A stretch of DNA of 64,000 nt from contig NZ_JACZCR010000021.1 in the NCBI RefSeq assembly GCF_014904735.1, positions 47,935 to 111,934 on the forward strand, given 5' to 3'. A program made the translations under genes and the position numbers. Below the pieces are notes generated by a model. The model did not search any database and was not told the origin of the DNA. It worked only from the letters and a program-made list of their open reading frames with translations. Below, piece by piece: positions 1 through 8,027 of the stretch. Each line of letters begins with the position of its first letter. Within the stretch, counting starts at the first letter, position 1. The stretch is from Microbulbifer hainanensis (GTDB lineage: Bacteria > Pseudomonadota > Gammaproteobacteria > Pseudomonadales > Cellvibrionaceae).

Positions 1-4
1 CTTA

Positions 5-664
5 ATGGCTTTCCTGCTTCAAGACGGCAACCTGCTGTACACCGGCGCTCTGGTATTGATGCTGATGATCGCGGCGCTGGAAGGTGTCATGACGCTGATC
101 GGAGTCGGTATCTCCGATCTGCTCGACAATCTGCTGCCGGATACAGATATCGATCTCGACGCGCCGGACACCGAGGCCGGCGGCGTGTTGACCCGCTTTC
201 TCGGCTGGCTGCGTTTCGGTGAAGTGCCGGCGCTAATTCTGCTGGTCGCGTTTCTGGTCGCCTTCGGCATTACCGGTCTGCTGCTGCAGATGCTGGTGCT
301 TGGGCTGGTCGGCTTCCTACTGCCGTCCTGGTTGCTGGCGATTCCGGTACTGCTGCTGGCGCTGCCGCAGGTACGTTTTGTCGGCAACCTGCTGCGGCGC
401 TTTGCCATCGGTGATGAAACCGAAGCAGTCGGGCGCAAATCTTTTATCGGTCGCGTGGCGACCATCACCATTGGCGAGGCCGCCGCCGGTTCGCCGGCGG
501 AGGCGCGCTTCAGCGATGAGTTCGGAACTACCCACTATGTGATGGTGGAGCCGGAAGACGATGAAACTTTCAGCCAGGGAGAGCAGGTCCTGCTGGTGGA
601 GGAACGCGGAGCCAGTTTCCGCGCGATTCGCCCGACCAGCAAGCACCTGGTAGGAAACCATTAA
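5..664 (+). CDS. yqiJ: YqiJ-like inner-membrane protein with OB-fold tail
   Basis: A 219-residue protein with three to four hydrophobic segments in its first 135 residues (about 10-38, 75-103 and 105-130), followed by a soluble beta-rich C-terminal domain of about 80 residues. This is the architecture of the YqiJ/NfeD-like family, whose OB-fold domain partners an SPFH (flotillin) protein. The next gene, 17 bp downstream on the same strand, is a flotillin, which is the classical yqiJ-yqiK arrangement and the main reason for the call. The role in membrane-domain organisation is known for the family and not shown here. The start lies only 5 bases into the window, so upstream control signals and a possible earlier start cannot be seen. 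Confidence 0.85.
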   Translation: MAFLLQDGNLLYTGALVLMLMIAALEGVMTLIGVGISDLLDNLLPDTDIDLDAPDTEAGGVLTRFLGWLRFGEVPALILLVAFLVAFGITGLLLQMLVLGLVGFLLPSWLLAIPVLLLALPQVRFVGNLLRRFAIGDETEAVGRKSFIGRVATITIGEAAAGSPAEARFSDEFGTTHYVMVEPEDDETFSQGEQVLLVEERGASFRAIRPTSKHLVGNH

Positions 665-681
665 AAAAGGAGTTAATTACA

Positions 682-2382
682 GTGAATTTGATCGAAAACT
701 TATCCACGATTTTATTTATGGCCGGCGCGGTATTGGTGGGCCTGATCGTGATCGGCACTATCTTCGCACGCCTCTATACCCGCGCTTCCAAGGAGCGCTC
801 CTTTGTGCGTACCGGCATGGGCGGGCAGAAAGTCATCATGAACGGTGGCGCTCTGGTGCTGCCGGTGTTGCACGAAATCATTCCGGTCAACATGAATACC
901 CTGCGCCTCGCCGTATCGCGCAAGGAGCACCAGGCACTGATTACCAAAGACCGTATGCGTGTCGATGTGCTGGCTGAATTCTACCTGCGGGTGAAGCCGG
1001 ATACCGATGCCATCGCCAACGCGGCGCAGACCCTCGGCGTGCGCACCCTGGATCCGGAAGCGCTCAAGGACATGATCGAGGGCAAGTTTGTCGACGCGCT
1101 GCGCTCGGTGGCGGCAGAAATGGAGATGGCGGAACTGCACGAGCAGCGCAGCCAGTTCGTGCAGAAAGTGCAGCAGGTGGTGTCCGAAGACCTGTTGAAG
1201 AACGGCCTGGAACTGGAATCGGTTTCCCTGACTGGTCTCGACCAGACCCACAAGGAATTCTTCAACCAGGACAATGTGTTCGACGCCGAGGGTCTGGCCA
1301 GCATGACCCGCTCCATCGAGGCGCGGCGCAAGGAAGTGAACGACGTCGAGCAGGAAACCCGCGTACAGATTGAGACAAAAAACCTCGAGGCGGAGCGCCA
1401 GCGGCTGGAGATTGAAAAAGAGAAACGCTACGCCCACCTCGAGCAGCAGCGCGAGATCGAAAACCGCGAGGCGGCGCAGAAGGCGGATATGGCCAAGGAA
1501 CTGGCCGCACAGGAAAGGTCCGCGCGCCAGGCGGAAATCGAGGCCCAGCGCGAAGTGGACCAGTCGCGCATCGCCGCCGAGCAGGCCACCAAACTGCTGG
1601 AAATCGAGAAAGAGAAACGCCTGCAGGAGCAGGAGATCGAGCGCGAGCGCATTCTCGAGGAGCAGCGCATCTCCAAGCAAAAGTCGCTGGAAATTGCCGA
1701 GCAGGAGCGCGCAATTGCGGTAGCGGAAAAATCCAAGGATCAGTCCGTGGCCGATCAGCAGGCACACGTGGCACTGGCCGAAGCGGTGAAGGCGGAAGAG
1801 CAGGTGCGCACCGCCAAGGATGTGGAAGTGGCCGAGCGCGACAAGCGTATCGAGATCATCGAGGCGCAGAAGGAAGCCGAGCGCCAGGCTACCGCGATCA
1901 AGGTGGCGGCCGAAGCGGAAAAGGCAGCGGCTGAAGACAAGGCCGAGGCCCTGCGCCTGCAAGCCAGCGCCGAGGCCGAAGCCGTGCGTATCAAGGTGGA
2001 AGCAGACCGCGAGAAATACGCCGTGGACGCCGAGGGTCAGCGCCTGATGAACGAGGCCTTCAACAGCCTCAGCGAAGCGCAGATTGCACTGAAGAAAGTG
2101 CTCAGCCTGCACGAGAACCTGCCGGGCATCATCCGCGAGAGCGTCAAGCCGCTGGAGAGTATCGAGGGCATGAAGATCATTTCCGTCGAGGGCCTGAGCG
2201 GCGTCGACGGCCGTGCCCCCGGCGGTATCCTCAACGGCGACAGCGAAGCCCAGGGACAGAGCCTGCCAGAAGCGCTGGTGGGCAGCGCGCTCAAGCACCG
2301 CGCGATGGCACCGCTGGTCGATTCCCTGCTGAAGGAGGCCGGCGTCGGCGACTTCACCAAGGTGCCGGAAACCGAAAATTGA
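682..2382 (+). CDS. yqiK: Flotillin-family SPFH protein YqiK
   Basis: A 566-residue protein with one N-terminal membrane segment (about residues 10-32), an SPFH/band-7 domain to about residue 190, then some 230 residues of highly charged Glu/Ala/Arg/Lys/Gln heptad-rich coiled coil (about 200-440) and a flotillin C-terminal region. Bacterial flotillins of this type form large membrane-associated oligomers. The start is a GTG preceded by a good AAGGAG-type ribosome site about 9 bases upstream. It follows yqiJ after 17 bp, so the two are probably cotranscribed and end at the terminator at 2401-2426. The coiled-coil region produces long open frames on the other strand that are not genes. Confidence 0.93.
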   Translation: MNLIENLSTILFMAGAVLVGLIVIGTIFARLYTRASKERSFVRTGMGGQKVIMNGGALVLPVLHEIIPVNMNTLRLAVSRKEHQALITKDRMRVDVLAEFYLRVKPDTDAIANAAQTLGVRTLDPEALKDMIEGKFVDALRSVAAEMEMAELHEQRSQFVQKVQQVVSEDLLKNGLELESVSLTGLDQTHKEFFNQDNVFDAEGLASMTRSIEARRKEVNDVEQETRVQIETKNLEAERQRLEIEKEKRYAHLEQQREIENREAAQKADMAKELAAQERSARQAEIEAQREVDQSRIAAEQATKLLEIEKEKRLQEQEIERERILEEQRISKQKSLEIAEQERAIAVAEKSKDQSVADQQAHVALAEAVKAEEQVRTAKDVEVAERDKRIEIIEAQKEAERQATAIKVAAEAEKAAAEDKAEALRLQASAEAEAVRIKVEADREKYAVDAEGQRLMNEAFNSLSEAQIALKKVLSLHENLPGIIRESVKPLESIEGMKIISVEGLSGVDGRAPGGILNGDSEAQGQSLPEALVGSALKHRAMAPLVDSLLKEAGVGDFTKVPETEN

Positions 2383-2400
2383 GTTTAACCAGCAAAAGTC

Positions 2401-2426
2401 GAAGCCGCCCGATGGGCGGCTTTTTT
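2401..2426 (+). terminator. Rho-independent terminator after yqiK
   Basis: GAAGCCGCCC, a short GAT loop and GGGCGGC followed by a run of six T residues, starting 18 bp after the flotillin stop codon. It is followed after 26 bp by the convergent esterase gene. Confidence 0.85.
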
Positions 2427-2452
2427 ATGAGTGTCAAATAGACAACAGCGAC

Positions 2453-3469
2453 TCAGCGCAGGTGCTGATTGAAGAAAGCGATCATGTCGTCCAGCGTATC
2501 CGGCGCATCTCTGCCAAAACAGTTGCCGAGAAATTCGTTGCAGCCGCTATCGAGAAAAGCGTGGTTTTTACCCTGGTAGATCTTGAAGGTGATGGGCTGG
2601 CCGGCCGCGCGCATCTTGTCCACAAACTGCTTCACCGCCGCTGGCGGTGTGGTCTTGTCTTCACTGCCGACAAACGCAAGGGTGGGCGCTAGCCGGTAGT
2701 CGGATCTCGCCGGAATCAGGTAGAGGGGAGATACTGCGCGGTAATAATCGGGATGCGCCTGTGCCGTTATGTCGTTGCCAAATATACCCCGCGGGGTGGC
2801 GCCGCCGAGCTTCCAGAAAATATTGTCCGGCGTTTCATAACCATGTTGTGCCTCGCTATACAAGTCAAAAGCGCCGTAGCTGAGTGCGGCCGCCTGTACC
2901 GCCAGTCCGTCTTCTGCCGCCACCTCCTCTGCCGTTTTGCCCGACGGCAGGTAGGTGGGCTTGAATCCACGCGGCTCGCTGCGAAACCCTTCACTGCTCA
3001 GGCGCCGGCCGGCGGTCAGCACCATGGCGCTCAGGTGTCCGCCAGCGCTATCACCTGTGACCGCCACTTCGGTCGGATCGCCACCGTAGTCGGCGATATG
3101 CTCCTTGACCCACAGTACGCCACCGAATACGTCCTCGACGATCTTGTTCATGGTCGTGCGATTGTGGTTGTCACCGAGGAGTCGATAGTTCAGGTTAGCC
3201 ACAACGAAGTCGCCATGTTCAGCCAGGTAGCGGGCGGCCGAATCCATGATGTGGTTGTCGTTGATCAGCCAGCCCCCGCCGTGCACCATCACCACGACCG
3301 GGAGGCGGCTACGGCCGTTTTGCGGCGTGTAAATATCCATCGTCAGCGTCTTGGCGGCAGTCTTCGCCCAGGGAACAGCTTTGTGAACCTGGACTTCGTT
3401 GGCGTTTTCGACGGCGCAAAGTGGGCCGGCGAACATCACCATTAGGGTGAAAACGAGAATACGGAACAT
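2453..3469 (-). CDS. Exported alpha/beta-hydrolase (HSL/BD-FAE type esterase)
   Basis: A 338-residue hydrolase with a Sec signal peptide (cleavage near residue 19, after LCA). The oxyanion-hole motif HGGG is at 63-66, the nucleophile motif GDSAGG has Ser141, and the probable acid and base are Asp271 (GSEDKTTP) and His303 (KNHAF), a complete esterase/lipase triad in the order of the hormone-sensitive-lipase / BD-FAE family. Substrate is unknown; carboxylesters or acetylated carbohydrates are typical. The frame stays open far upstream to 4270, but that part is antisense to cbpA, and the ATG at 3469 directly precedes the signal peptide. It is divergent from cbpA across a 132-bp gap with a 9-bp inverted repeat. 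Confidence 0.87.
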   Translation of the reverse strand: MFRILVFTLMVMFAGPLCAVENANEVQVHKAVPWAKTAAKTLTMDIYTPQNGRSRLPVVVMVHGGGWLINDNHIMDSAARYLAEHGDFVVANLNYRLLGDNHNRTTMNKIVEDVFGGVLWVKEHIADYGGDPTEVAVTGDSAGGHLSAMVLTAGRRLSSEGFRSEPRGFKPTYLPSGKTAEEVAAEDGLAVQAAALSYGAFDLYSEAQHGYETPDNIFWKLGGATPRGIFGNDITAQAHPDYYRAVSPLYLIPARSDYRLAPTLAFVGSEDKTTPPAAVKQFVDKMRAAGQPITFKIYQGKNHAFLDSGCNEFLGNCFGRDAPDTLDDMIAFFNQHLR

Positions 3470-3483
3470 GTGGCTCAGTCGTG

Positions 3484-3515
3484 TTGTAGAGTTATAGGAA
3501 CTTTTGACTCTACAA
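3484..3515. promoter_or_regulatory. 9-bp inverted repeat between divergent esterase and cbpA
   Basis: TTGTAGAGT (3484-3492) and ACTCTACAA (3507-3515) are perfect inverted arms with a 14-base spacer, 15-46 bp upstream of the esterase start and 87 bp upstream of cbpA. Position and symmetry suit an operator, but a transcript hairpin in the cbpA leader is also possible. The regulator is unknown. Confidence 0.4.
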
Positions 3516-3601
3516 ACCGCGTCCGCCGGACACCAGTTTCGTTGTTGCCGGGCGCAAAGTGGGACACTGGACGGCGGTAGAGAGAAAGGATTCCGCGGCC
3601 T

Positions 3602-4567
3602 ATGGAATACAGGGACTACTACCAGATACTCGGTTTGGAGCGCACTGCCGACCAGGCGGAGATCAAGCGCGCCTACCGCAAGCTGGCGCGCAAATACCAT
3701 CCGGATGTCAGCAAGGAGGAGCAGGCCGAGGACCGCTTCAAGGAGGTCAGCGAGGCCTACGAGGTGCTTAAGGACCCGGAGAAACGCGCGGCCTATGACC
3801 AGCTCGGCAGCAGCTATCACACCGGGGAGGATTTCCGTCCACCGCCAAACTGGGACCAGGGCTTCGAGTTCCACGGCGGTGGTTACACCGAGGCGGACCC
3901 GGAGGCCTTCAGCGATTTCTTCGAGAGCCTGTTCGGTCGCGGCGGGTTTGGCGGCGCCCACGCACAGGGTTTTGGCGCCGGCACCCGCCGTCAGTTCCAC
4001 GCCGAGGGCGAGAATACCCACGCCAGAATTGCCATCAATATCGAGGACAGCTATCGCGGCGCGACGCGCCAGATCACGCTCAAACACTCGGTGCTGGGGG
4101 CGGATGGCCGGCCGGAGATCAAGGAGCGCAAGCTCAATGTGAAGATTCCCAAGGGCGTCACCGAGGGCCAGCAGATCCGCCTGGCCGGGCAGGGCGAGCC
4201 CGGAATCGGCGAGGGCAAGCCCGGTGACCTGTACCTGGAAATCACCTTCAACCCGCACCCGCTGTATCACGCCGAGGGCAAGACCGTCTATTTGGACCTG
4301 CCCCTGACACCGTGGGAGGCGGCGCTGGGCGACAAGGTGGCGGTGCCGACGCCGGACGGCACGGTCAATGTCACTATTCCGCCCAACAGCCGGAATGGTG
4401 GCAAGCTGCGGCTGAAGGGCCGTGGCATTCCCGCGAAGGAACCCGGCGACTTTTACGTGGTGCTGAATATCGTCACGCCACCGGCCAACAGCGACGAGGA
4501 AAAAGAAGCCTACCGCCAGTTCAGCCAGGCCTTTTCATTCGATCCGCGTAGCGGCATGGGAGGATAG
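3602..4567 (+). CDS. cbpA: DnaJ-class co-chaperone CbpA
   Basis: A 321-residue J-domain protein. The J domain spans residues 1-70 with the HPD motif at 33-35, followed by a Gly/Phe-rich linker (about 75-130) and the two beta-sandwich substrate-binding domains of type-B Hsp40s (about 135-305). There is no zinc finger, which separates it from DnaJ. CbpA stimulates DnaK ATPase and, in E. coli, also binds curved DNA. The next gene is its modulator CbpM, at the stop codon of cbpA, so the pair is translationally coupled. Start chosen at the ATG of MEYRDYY, the normal N-terminus of the family. Confidence 0.95.
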   Translation: MEYRDYYQILGLERTADQAEIKRAYRKLARKYHPDVSKEEQAEDRFKEVSEAYEVLKDPEKRAAYDQLGSSYHTGEDFRPPPNWDQGFEFHGGGYTEADPEAFSDFFESLFGRGGFGGAHAQGFGAGTRRQFHAEGENTHARIAINIEDSYRGATRQITLKHSVLGADGRPEIKERKLNVKIPKGVTEGQQIRLAGQGEPGIGEGKPGDLYLEITFNPHPLYHAEGKTVYLDLPLTPWEAALGDKVAVPTPDGTVNVTIPPNSRNGGKLRLKGRGIPAKEPGDFYVVLNIVTPPANSDEEKEAYRQFSQAFSFDPRSGMGG

Positions 4568-4569
4568 TG

Positions 4570-4878
4570 ATGCAACAGAATCAGAACGGGGACATCACTA
4601 TCCTGGATGAGGACAGTGAGCTGACGCTGAAGGAACTGTGCCGTGCCTGCGGGATTCCCGCCGAGCAGATTCTGGCACTGGTGGAAGAGGGGATCATTGA
4701 GCCCCGCGGGCCCCAGGCACACTGGCGTTTCAGCGGTATCTGCGTGCGCCGGGTGCGACGGGTCTATCACCTGAGGCGGGATCTGGGCGTAAATCTTGCC
4801 GGTGCGGCCCTGGCGATCGAGTTACTGGAGGAGATTGAACAGCTGCGCGCGCGCCTGGCGCGTTTGGAGCACAAATAG
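4570..4878 (+). CDS. cbpM: Chaperone modulator CbpM (MerR-like)
   Basis: A 102-residue protein with a MerR-like helix-turn-helix (about residues 18-60, LTLKELCRACGI through WRFSG) and a C-terminal leucine-rich helix, matching CbpM, which binds the CbpA J domain and blocks its interaction with DnaK. It starts 2 bp after the cbpA stop. A GTG at 4567 immediately precedes the ATG at 4570; the GGAGG at 4559-4563 sits at better spacing from the ATG. It converges on the antiporter gene with only 14 bp between the stop codons and no obvious terminator. Confidence 0.92.
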   Translation: MQQNQNGDITILDEDSELTLKELCRACGIPAEQILALVEEGIIEPRGPQAHWRFSGICVRRVRRVYHLRRDLGVNLAGAALAIELLEEIEQLRARLARLEHK

Positions 4879-4892
4879 CGCGCCTGGCCGCA

Positions 4893-5876
4893 CTACTGTG
4901 CAACTGCGCGGGTAATGTGCATCACCAGGTAAGCGTTGTAGGCGATGTAGGCCAGCAACAGTGCTCCGCCCTCCCAGCGATTGATGCGTCCCTGGCCGCG
5001 AAAGCCGTAGGCGAATACGAACAGCGCTACGGTGAGGCCGACGACTGTCGGCCAGTCCCGCGACAGCACTTCCGGCGGCACGTTGGACATGGGGGCGATG
5101 GCGCCGGCAATACCTACCACTGCTAGCAGGTTGAACATATTTGAACCCACCACATTGCCGATGGCGATATCGTGCTCGCCCTTGCGCGCGGCAATGACCG
5201 TTGCCGCCAGTTCCGGCAGTGACGTGCCCAGGGCCACGATGGTGAGGCCGATGACCAGGTCGCTGACCCCTAGCGCCTGGGCGATGGTCACCGCGCCCCA
5301 CACCAGAATGCGGGAACTGACGATCAACAGTGCCAGCCCGGCGGCAACCCAGAAGAGTGCGCGATTGAGGGGCATGGTGTGCTGTTCCAGCTCCCCAGAC
5401 ATTTCACCTTCCAGCACGTCGCCCTTGCCGCGCAGCGCCGACACGATGGACCAGCCGATCAGGCCGAAGAATCCCGCCAGCAGCACGAATGCTTCCCAGC
5501 GATCCAGCCTGCCGTTCCACAGGAAGGCTCCGGTCAGGCAGCTGATGGCCAGCAGCAGCGGCAGTTCCTTGCGCACGATTTTCGAGTGCACCGTCAGCGG
5601 AATCGCCAGCGCGGTGATGCCCAGAATCAGGCCGGTATTGGCAATATTGGAGCCATAGGCATTACCCAGCGCCAAGCCGGGGCTGCCGTCCAGTGCGGCC
5701 ATGGCCGACACCACCATCTCCGGTGCCGAGGTACCAAAGCCTACAATCACCATACCGATCAGCAGCGGCGGCATGCCCGCGTGCCCGGCGGTGGCGGCGG
5801 CGCCCTCGACGAAACGGTCGGCGCTCCAGACCAGCAGGGCAAAACCGGCGATGATGGCGAGTACGGCGAGAATCAT
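4893..5876 (-). CDS. yrbG: Calcium/sodium antiporter, YrbG family (CaCA)
   Basis: A 327-residue integral membrane protein with about ten hydrophobic helices arranged as two inverted repeats. Each repeat contains the alpha-repeat signature of the CaCA superfamily: GFGTSAPE at 46-53 and ALGTSLPE at about 215-223, followed by GN.YGSN and GNVVGSN respectively. These acidic and hydroxyl residues line the cation site in NCX-type exchangers. Length matches the bacterial family. It is expected to exchange Ca2+ (or another cation) for Na+ or H+ across the inner membrane. The gene is monocistronic by position. Confidence 0.92.
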   Translation of the reverse strand: MILAVLAIIAGFALLVWSADRFVEGAAATAGHAGMPPLLIGMVIVGFGTSAPEMVVSAMAALDGSPGLALGNAYGSNIANTGLILGITALAIPLTVHSKIVRKELPLLLAISCLTGAFLWNGRLDRWEAFVLLAGFFGLIGWSIVSALRGKGDVLEGEMSGELEQHTMPLNRALFWVAAGLALLIVSSRILVWGAVTIAQALGVSDLVIGLTIVALGTSLPELAATVIAARKGEHDIAIGNVVGSNMFNLLAVVGIAGAIAPMSNVPPEVLSRDWPTVVGLTVALFVFAYGFRGQGRINRWEGGALLLAYIAYNAYLVMHITRAVAQ

Positions 5877-6118
5877 GTTCTGTCCTTAAGTACAGCTTGA
5901 ATAGGCAATGCTCTAGCAGCGGATTCTAGCGCGTCGGCCAGCTGCCGCGCAGCAGTGGAGACAAAGGGGGCGAATTGTACCGGCTTGCGAGCCGGCGTGA
6001 AGAGCGAATGGCTGCAATGGGCCACGGCCGTGAAGCCGTCCACGCAGTCAGACGGATTTGCCGCCAGCGCTGGACTACAGTGAAGACAGACCCGACCGAG
6101 TCAGCGAGGGACACTCCC

Positions 6119-6973
6119 ATGAACAAGAAACTGCTGCTCGGCGCCCTGATTGGCGCCGGAATGTCGATGCTCAACAAGAAGTTGCGGCAGCAACCGCAAA
6201 AATCACCGATTCCAGATATTCCGCCGCCAGATTTTTCCCGTGTGCCGCCGCCGGATCCCGGTCACGGAGGGCCGGATAACACCCAGCTTGACGATATTCT
6301 CGCCCGCGCCGGGCAGCGGAGAGGCGCCAGCCCCGGAGGGGGAGGCGCCACCGGCGGCGATATTTTCGGTGGCGCAGTTCCAGCGGGTGCCGGCGCGGGT
6401 GCGTTGATTGAAATTGCCCGGCGCATTTTCCAGCAGATGCAGCAGCAGGGTGCCGGAAGGGCCGGCGCGCCCGCCGGCGACCTGGCGAACATTCTCGGGC
6501 AGATCTTTGGCCGTGCCAGCGGCAAATTCGGACAGCAGGCCCCCGCCGGGCCCGGCGGCAGTTCGGGTGGCTGGTCCGCCGCTTCCGGCCAGCTGTTCGG
6601 TTTCGCCGAAAGCCGCACAGGCGCCCACGGGGAGGAGCAGGCCGACGTCATGCTGCGCGGTATGGTCGCTGCCGCCCAGGCGGACGGCCGCATTGATGCG
6701 GACGAACAGCGCAATATCGCCAAGGCCCTGGAAGGGCAACTGGACAGCACCGACCTGGAGGAATTCAAGCAGTTCCTGACCACGCCTGTCGATTTGGATC
6801 AGGTGGTGGCCGGCGTCAATGATCCCGCCACTGCCTTCAACCTGTACCTGGTATCCGCGATGACCATCAACGAAGATAATCCGCGCGAAAAACAATATAT
6901 GGATCGGCTGGCGCAGAAGCTCGGAATTTCCGAGCAGGCGGCACAAGTCATCGAACAGCAGATCCCGCGGTGA
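6119..6973 (+). CDS. TerB/DUF533 family protein (YebE-like)
   Basis: A 284-residue protein. The N-terminus (MNKKLLLGALIGAGMSML) is a short hydrophobic segment, followed by about 130 residues of low-complexity Pro/Gly/Ala/Gln sequence. The C-terminal 120 residues form a TerB-like all-helical domain with the typical MLRGMVAAAQADGRIDADE acidic loop (near 178-196). This is the DUF533/YebE layout; members are thought to be inner-membrane or periplasmic and their function is unresolved. The frame extends upstream to 5975, but the ATG at 6119 gives the family N-terminus and follows GAGGG. It stands alone between a divergent antiporter and the NRPS locus. Confidence 0.85.
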   Translation: MNKKLLLGALIGAGMSMLNKKLRQQPQKSPIPDIPPPDFSRVPPPDPGHGGPDNTQLDDILARAGQRRGASPGGGGATGGDIFGGAVPAGAGAGALIEIARRIFQQMQQQGAGRAGAPAGDLANILGQIFGRASGKFGQQAPAGPGGSSGGWSAASGQLFGFAESRTGAHGEEQADVMLRGMVAAAQADGRIDADEQRNIAKALEGQLDSTDLEEFKQFLTTPVDLDQVVAGVNDPATAFNLYLVSAMTINEDNPREKQYMDRLAQKLGISEQAAQVIEQQIPR

Positions 6974-7032
6974 ATAGTTGAATTAATGTCCGGCTATTCA
7001 TTGCCCACGGCGGAAAGATCACGCTGGCTATC

Positions 7033-7038
7033 TATAAT
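7033..7038 (+). promoter_or_regulatory. Possible -10 element upstream of the methyltransferase-NRPS operon
   Basis: TATAAT at 7033-7038 lies in an AT-rich stretch 180 bp before the methyltransferase start. No convincing -35 hexamer is at 16-18 bp (GCGGAA at the expected place), so this is only a weak promoter candidate. Nothing else is evident in the 244-bp gap 6974-7217 apart from 7-base inverted arms TGAATAG / CTATTCA (6971-7000). Confidence 0.25.
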
Positions 7039-7217
7039 TTTTTCGCTGTGAAAAGCGTCTCGTCGGCGGGCGGAGAAAGGAACTCCGCACGTCGCACAAT
7101 TTTCTGTGGCAATTCCTTCGGCGACTTCCGCCGACGGTGAAGGTCCTTGGGCGGCGCGATTCACAGCACTGCAATCCCGTTCGACCACAAGAGCTTTAAC
7201 AAGGACGTTCTCAGGAA

Positions 7218-8027
7218 ATGGAAAAGCCGTCTCGCCTGAAAAATTTTCTACGCCATATCAAACACTGGCTCATTCTGAAAACAGCGCCGCGTAAGAATCG
7301 CGTTTACACACAGTTTTATCGCTTCCCGCACCAATATCGCGCGCTCGTCGAGAAAGTCGTGCCAAAGCTGATTGAGAGTGGCCGGGGCCCGATGAATATC
7401 GTGGTGTTCGGTTGTTGCAGCGGCGCCGAACCAATTTCGCTTGCGGCTGTACTGCGCAAAAATTTTCCCGAGCTCGATTTTCATATTTCCGCTTACGACA
7501 TAGTGCCGGAGGTCATCGAGCGGGCGCAAAAACCGACGTACAGCCGCGAAGAGGTCTATCAGGGACCTTTCGTTACAGAAGACTTTGTCCGTGAGAATTT
7601 CGTCGTCGAGGGCGAGCGCTTTCGGGTAAAGCCGGAGATCATGGCGACCATTACCTTCGCTGTGGGGGACCTGCTCGATAGGACGTTTATGGCCAGCCTT
7701 GGAAAATTCGATCTGGTTTTCGCACAGAACGTCCTCTTCCACCTCCCGGCCACCAATGCGCGACTCGCTTTTGCCAATCTGAATCTGCTCCTGCAACCGG
7801 GTTCGGCGCTGTTTATCAACGGCATGGACGTGGATATGCGGGTCAAGTTGACGCGGAAATTCTACCTGGACCCGGTGGAATACCTGATTGAAGAAATCCA
7901 TAACGATGCCAGGGTCGATCGCGGCAATGGCTGGGCATCCGCCTACTGGGGACGGAAGCCGTTCAGCCGGGTGTCACGGGAATGGATTCGCGAGCACTGC
8001 ACCATCTACAGCAAGGCCCAGATATGA
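7218..8027 (+). CDS. CheR-like SAM-dependent methyltransferase coupled to the NRPS
   Basis: A 269-residue class I methyltransferase. The SAM-binding glycine motif is GCCSGAEP at 65-72 (compare GCSTGEEP of CheR proteins), with a following acidic strand HISAYDI (about 91-97) and a later FDLVFAQNVLFHL motif. There is no chemotaxis gene nearby and no N-terminal CheR helical domain of usual length, so a chemotaxis role is unlikely. The stop overlaps the NRPS start (ATGA at 8024-8027), so the two are translationally coupled. The likely job is methylation of the NRPS product or of the sugar/acyl acceptor; this is inference from context. Confidence 0.85.
   Translation: MEKPSRLKNFLRHIKHWLILKTAPRKNRVYTQFYRFPHQYRALVEKVVPKLIESGRGPMNIVVFGCCSGAEPISLAAVLRKNFPELDFHISAYDIVPEVIERAQKPTYSREEVYQGPFVTEDFVRENFVVEGERFRVKPEIMATITFAVGDLLDRTFMASLGKFDLVFAQNVLFHLPATNARLAFANLNLLLQPGSALFINGMDVDMRVKLTRKFYLDPVEYLIEEIHNDARVDRGNGWASAYWGRKPFSRVSREWIREHCTIYSKAQI

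Noticed and set aside
712..2298. 528-codon open frame on the minus strand inside yqiK
   Set aside because: It is an artefact of the GC-rich, repetitive coiled-coil coding sequence of the flotillin on the plus strand and has a low-complexity Leu/His/Phe composition with no family resemblance.
3470..4270. N-terminal extension of the minus-strand esterase
   Set aside because: It is fully antisense to cbpA, has no ribosome site, and would bury a clear signal peptide 267 residues into the protein.
7218..8027. Chemotaxis methyltransferase CheR
   Set aside because: The SAM motif is CheR-like, but there is no CheB, receptor or other che gene, and the gene is translationally coupled to an NRPS.
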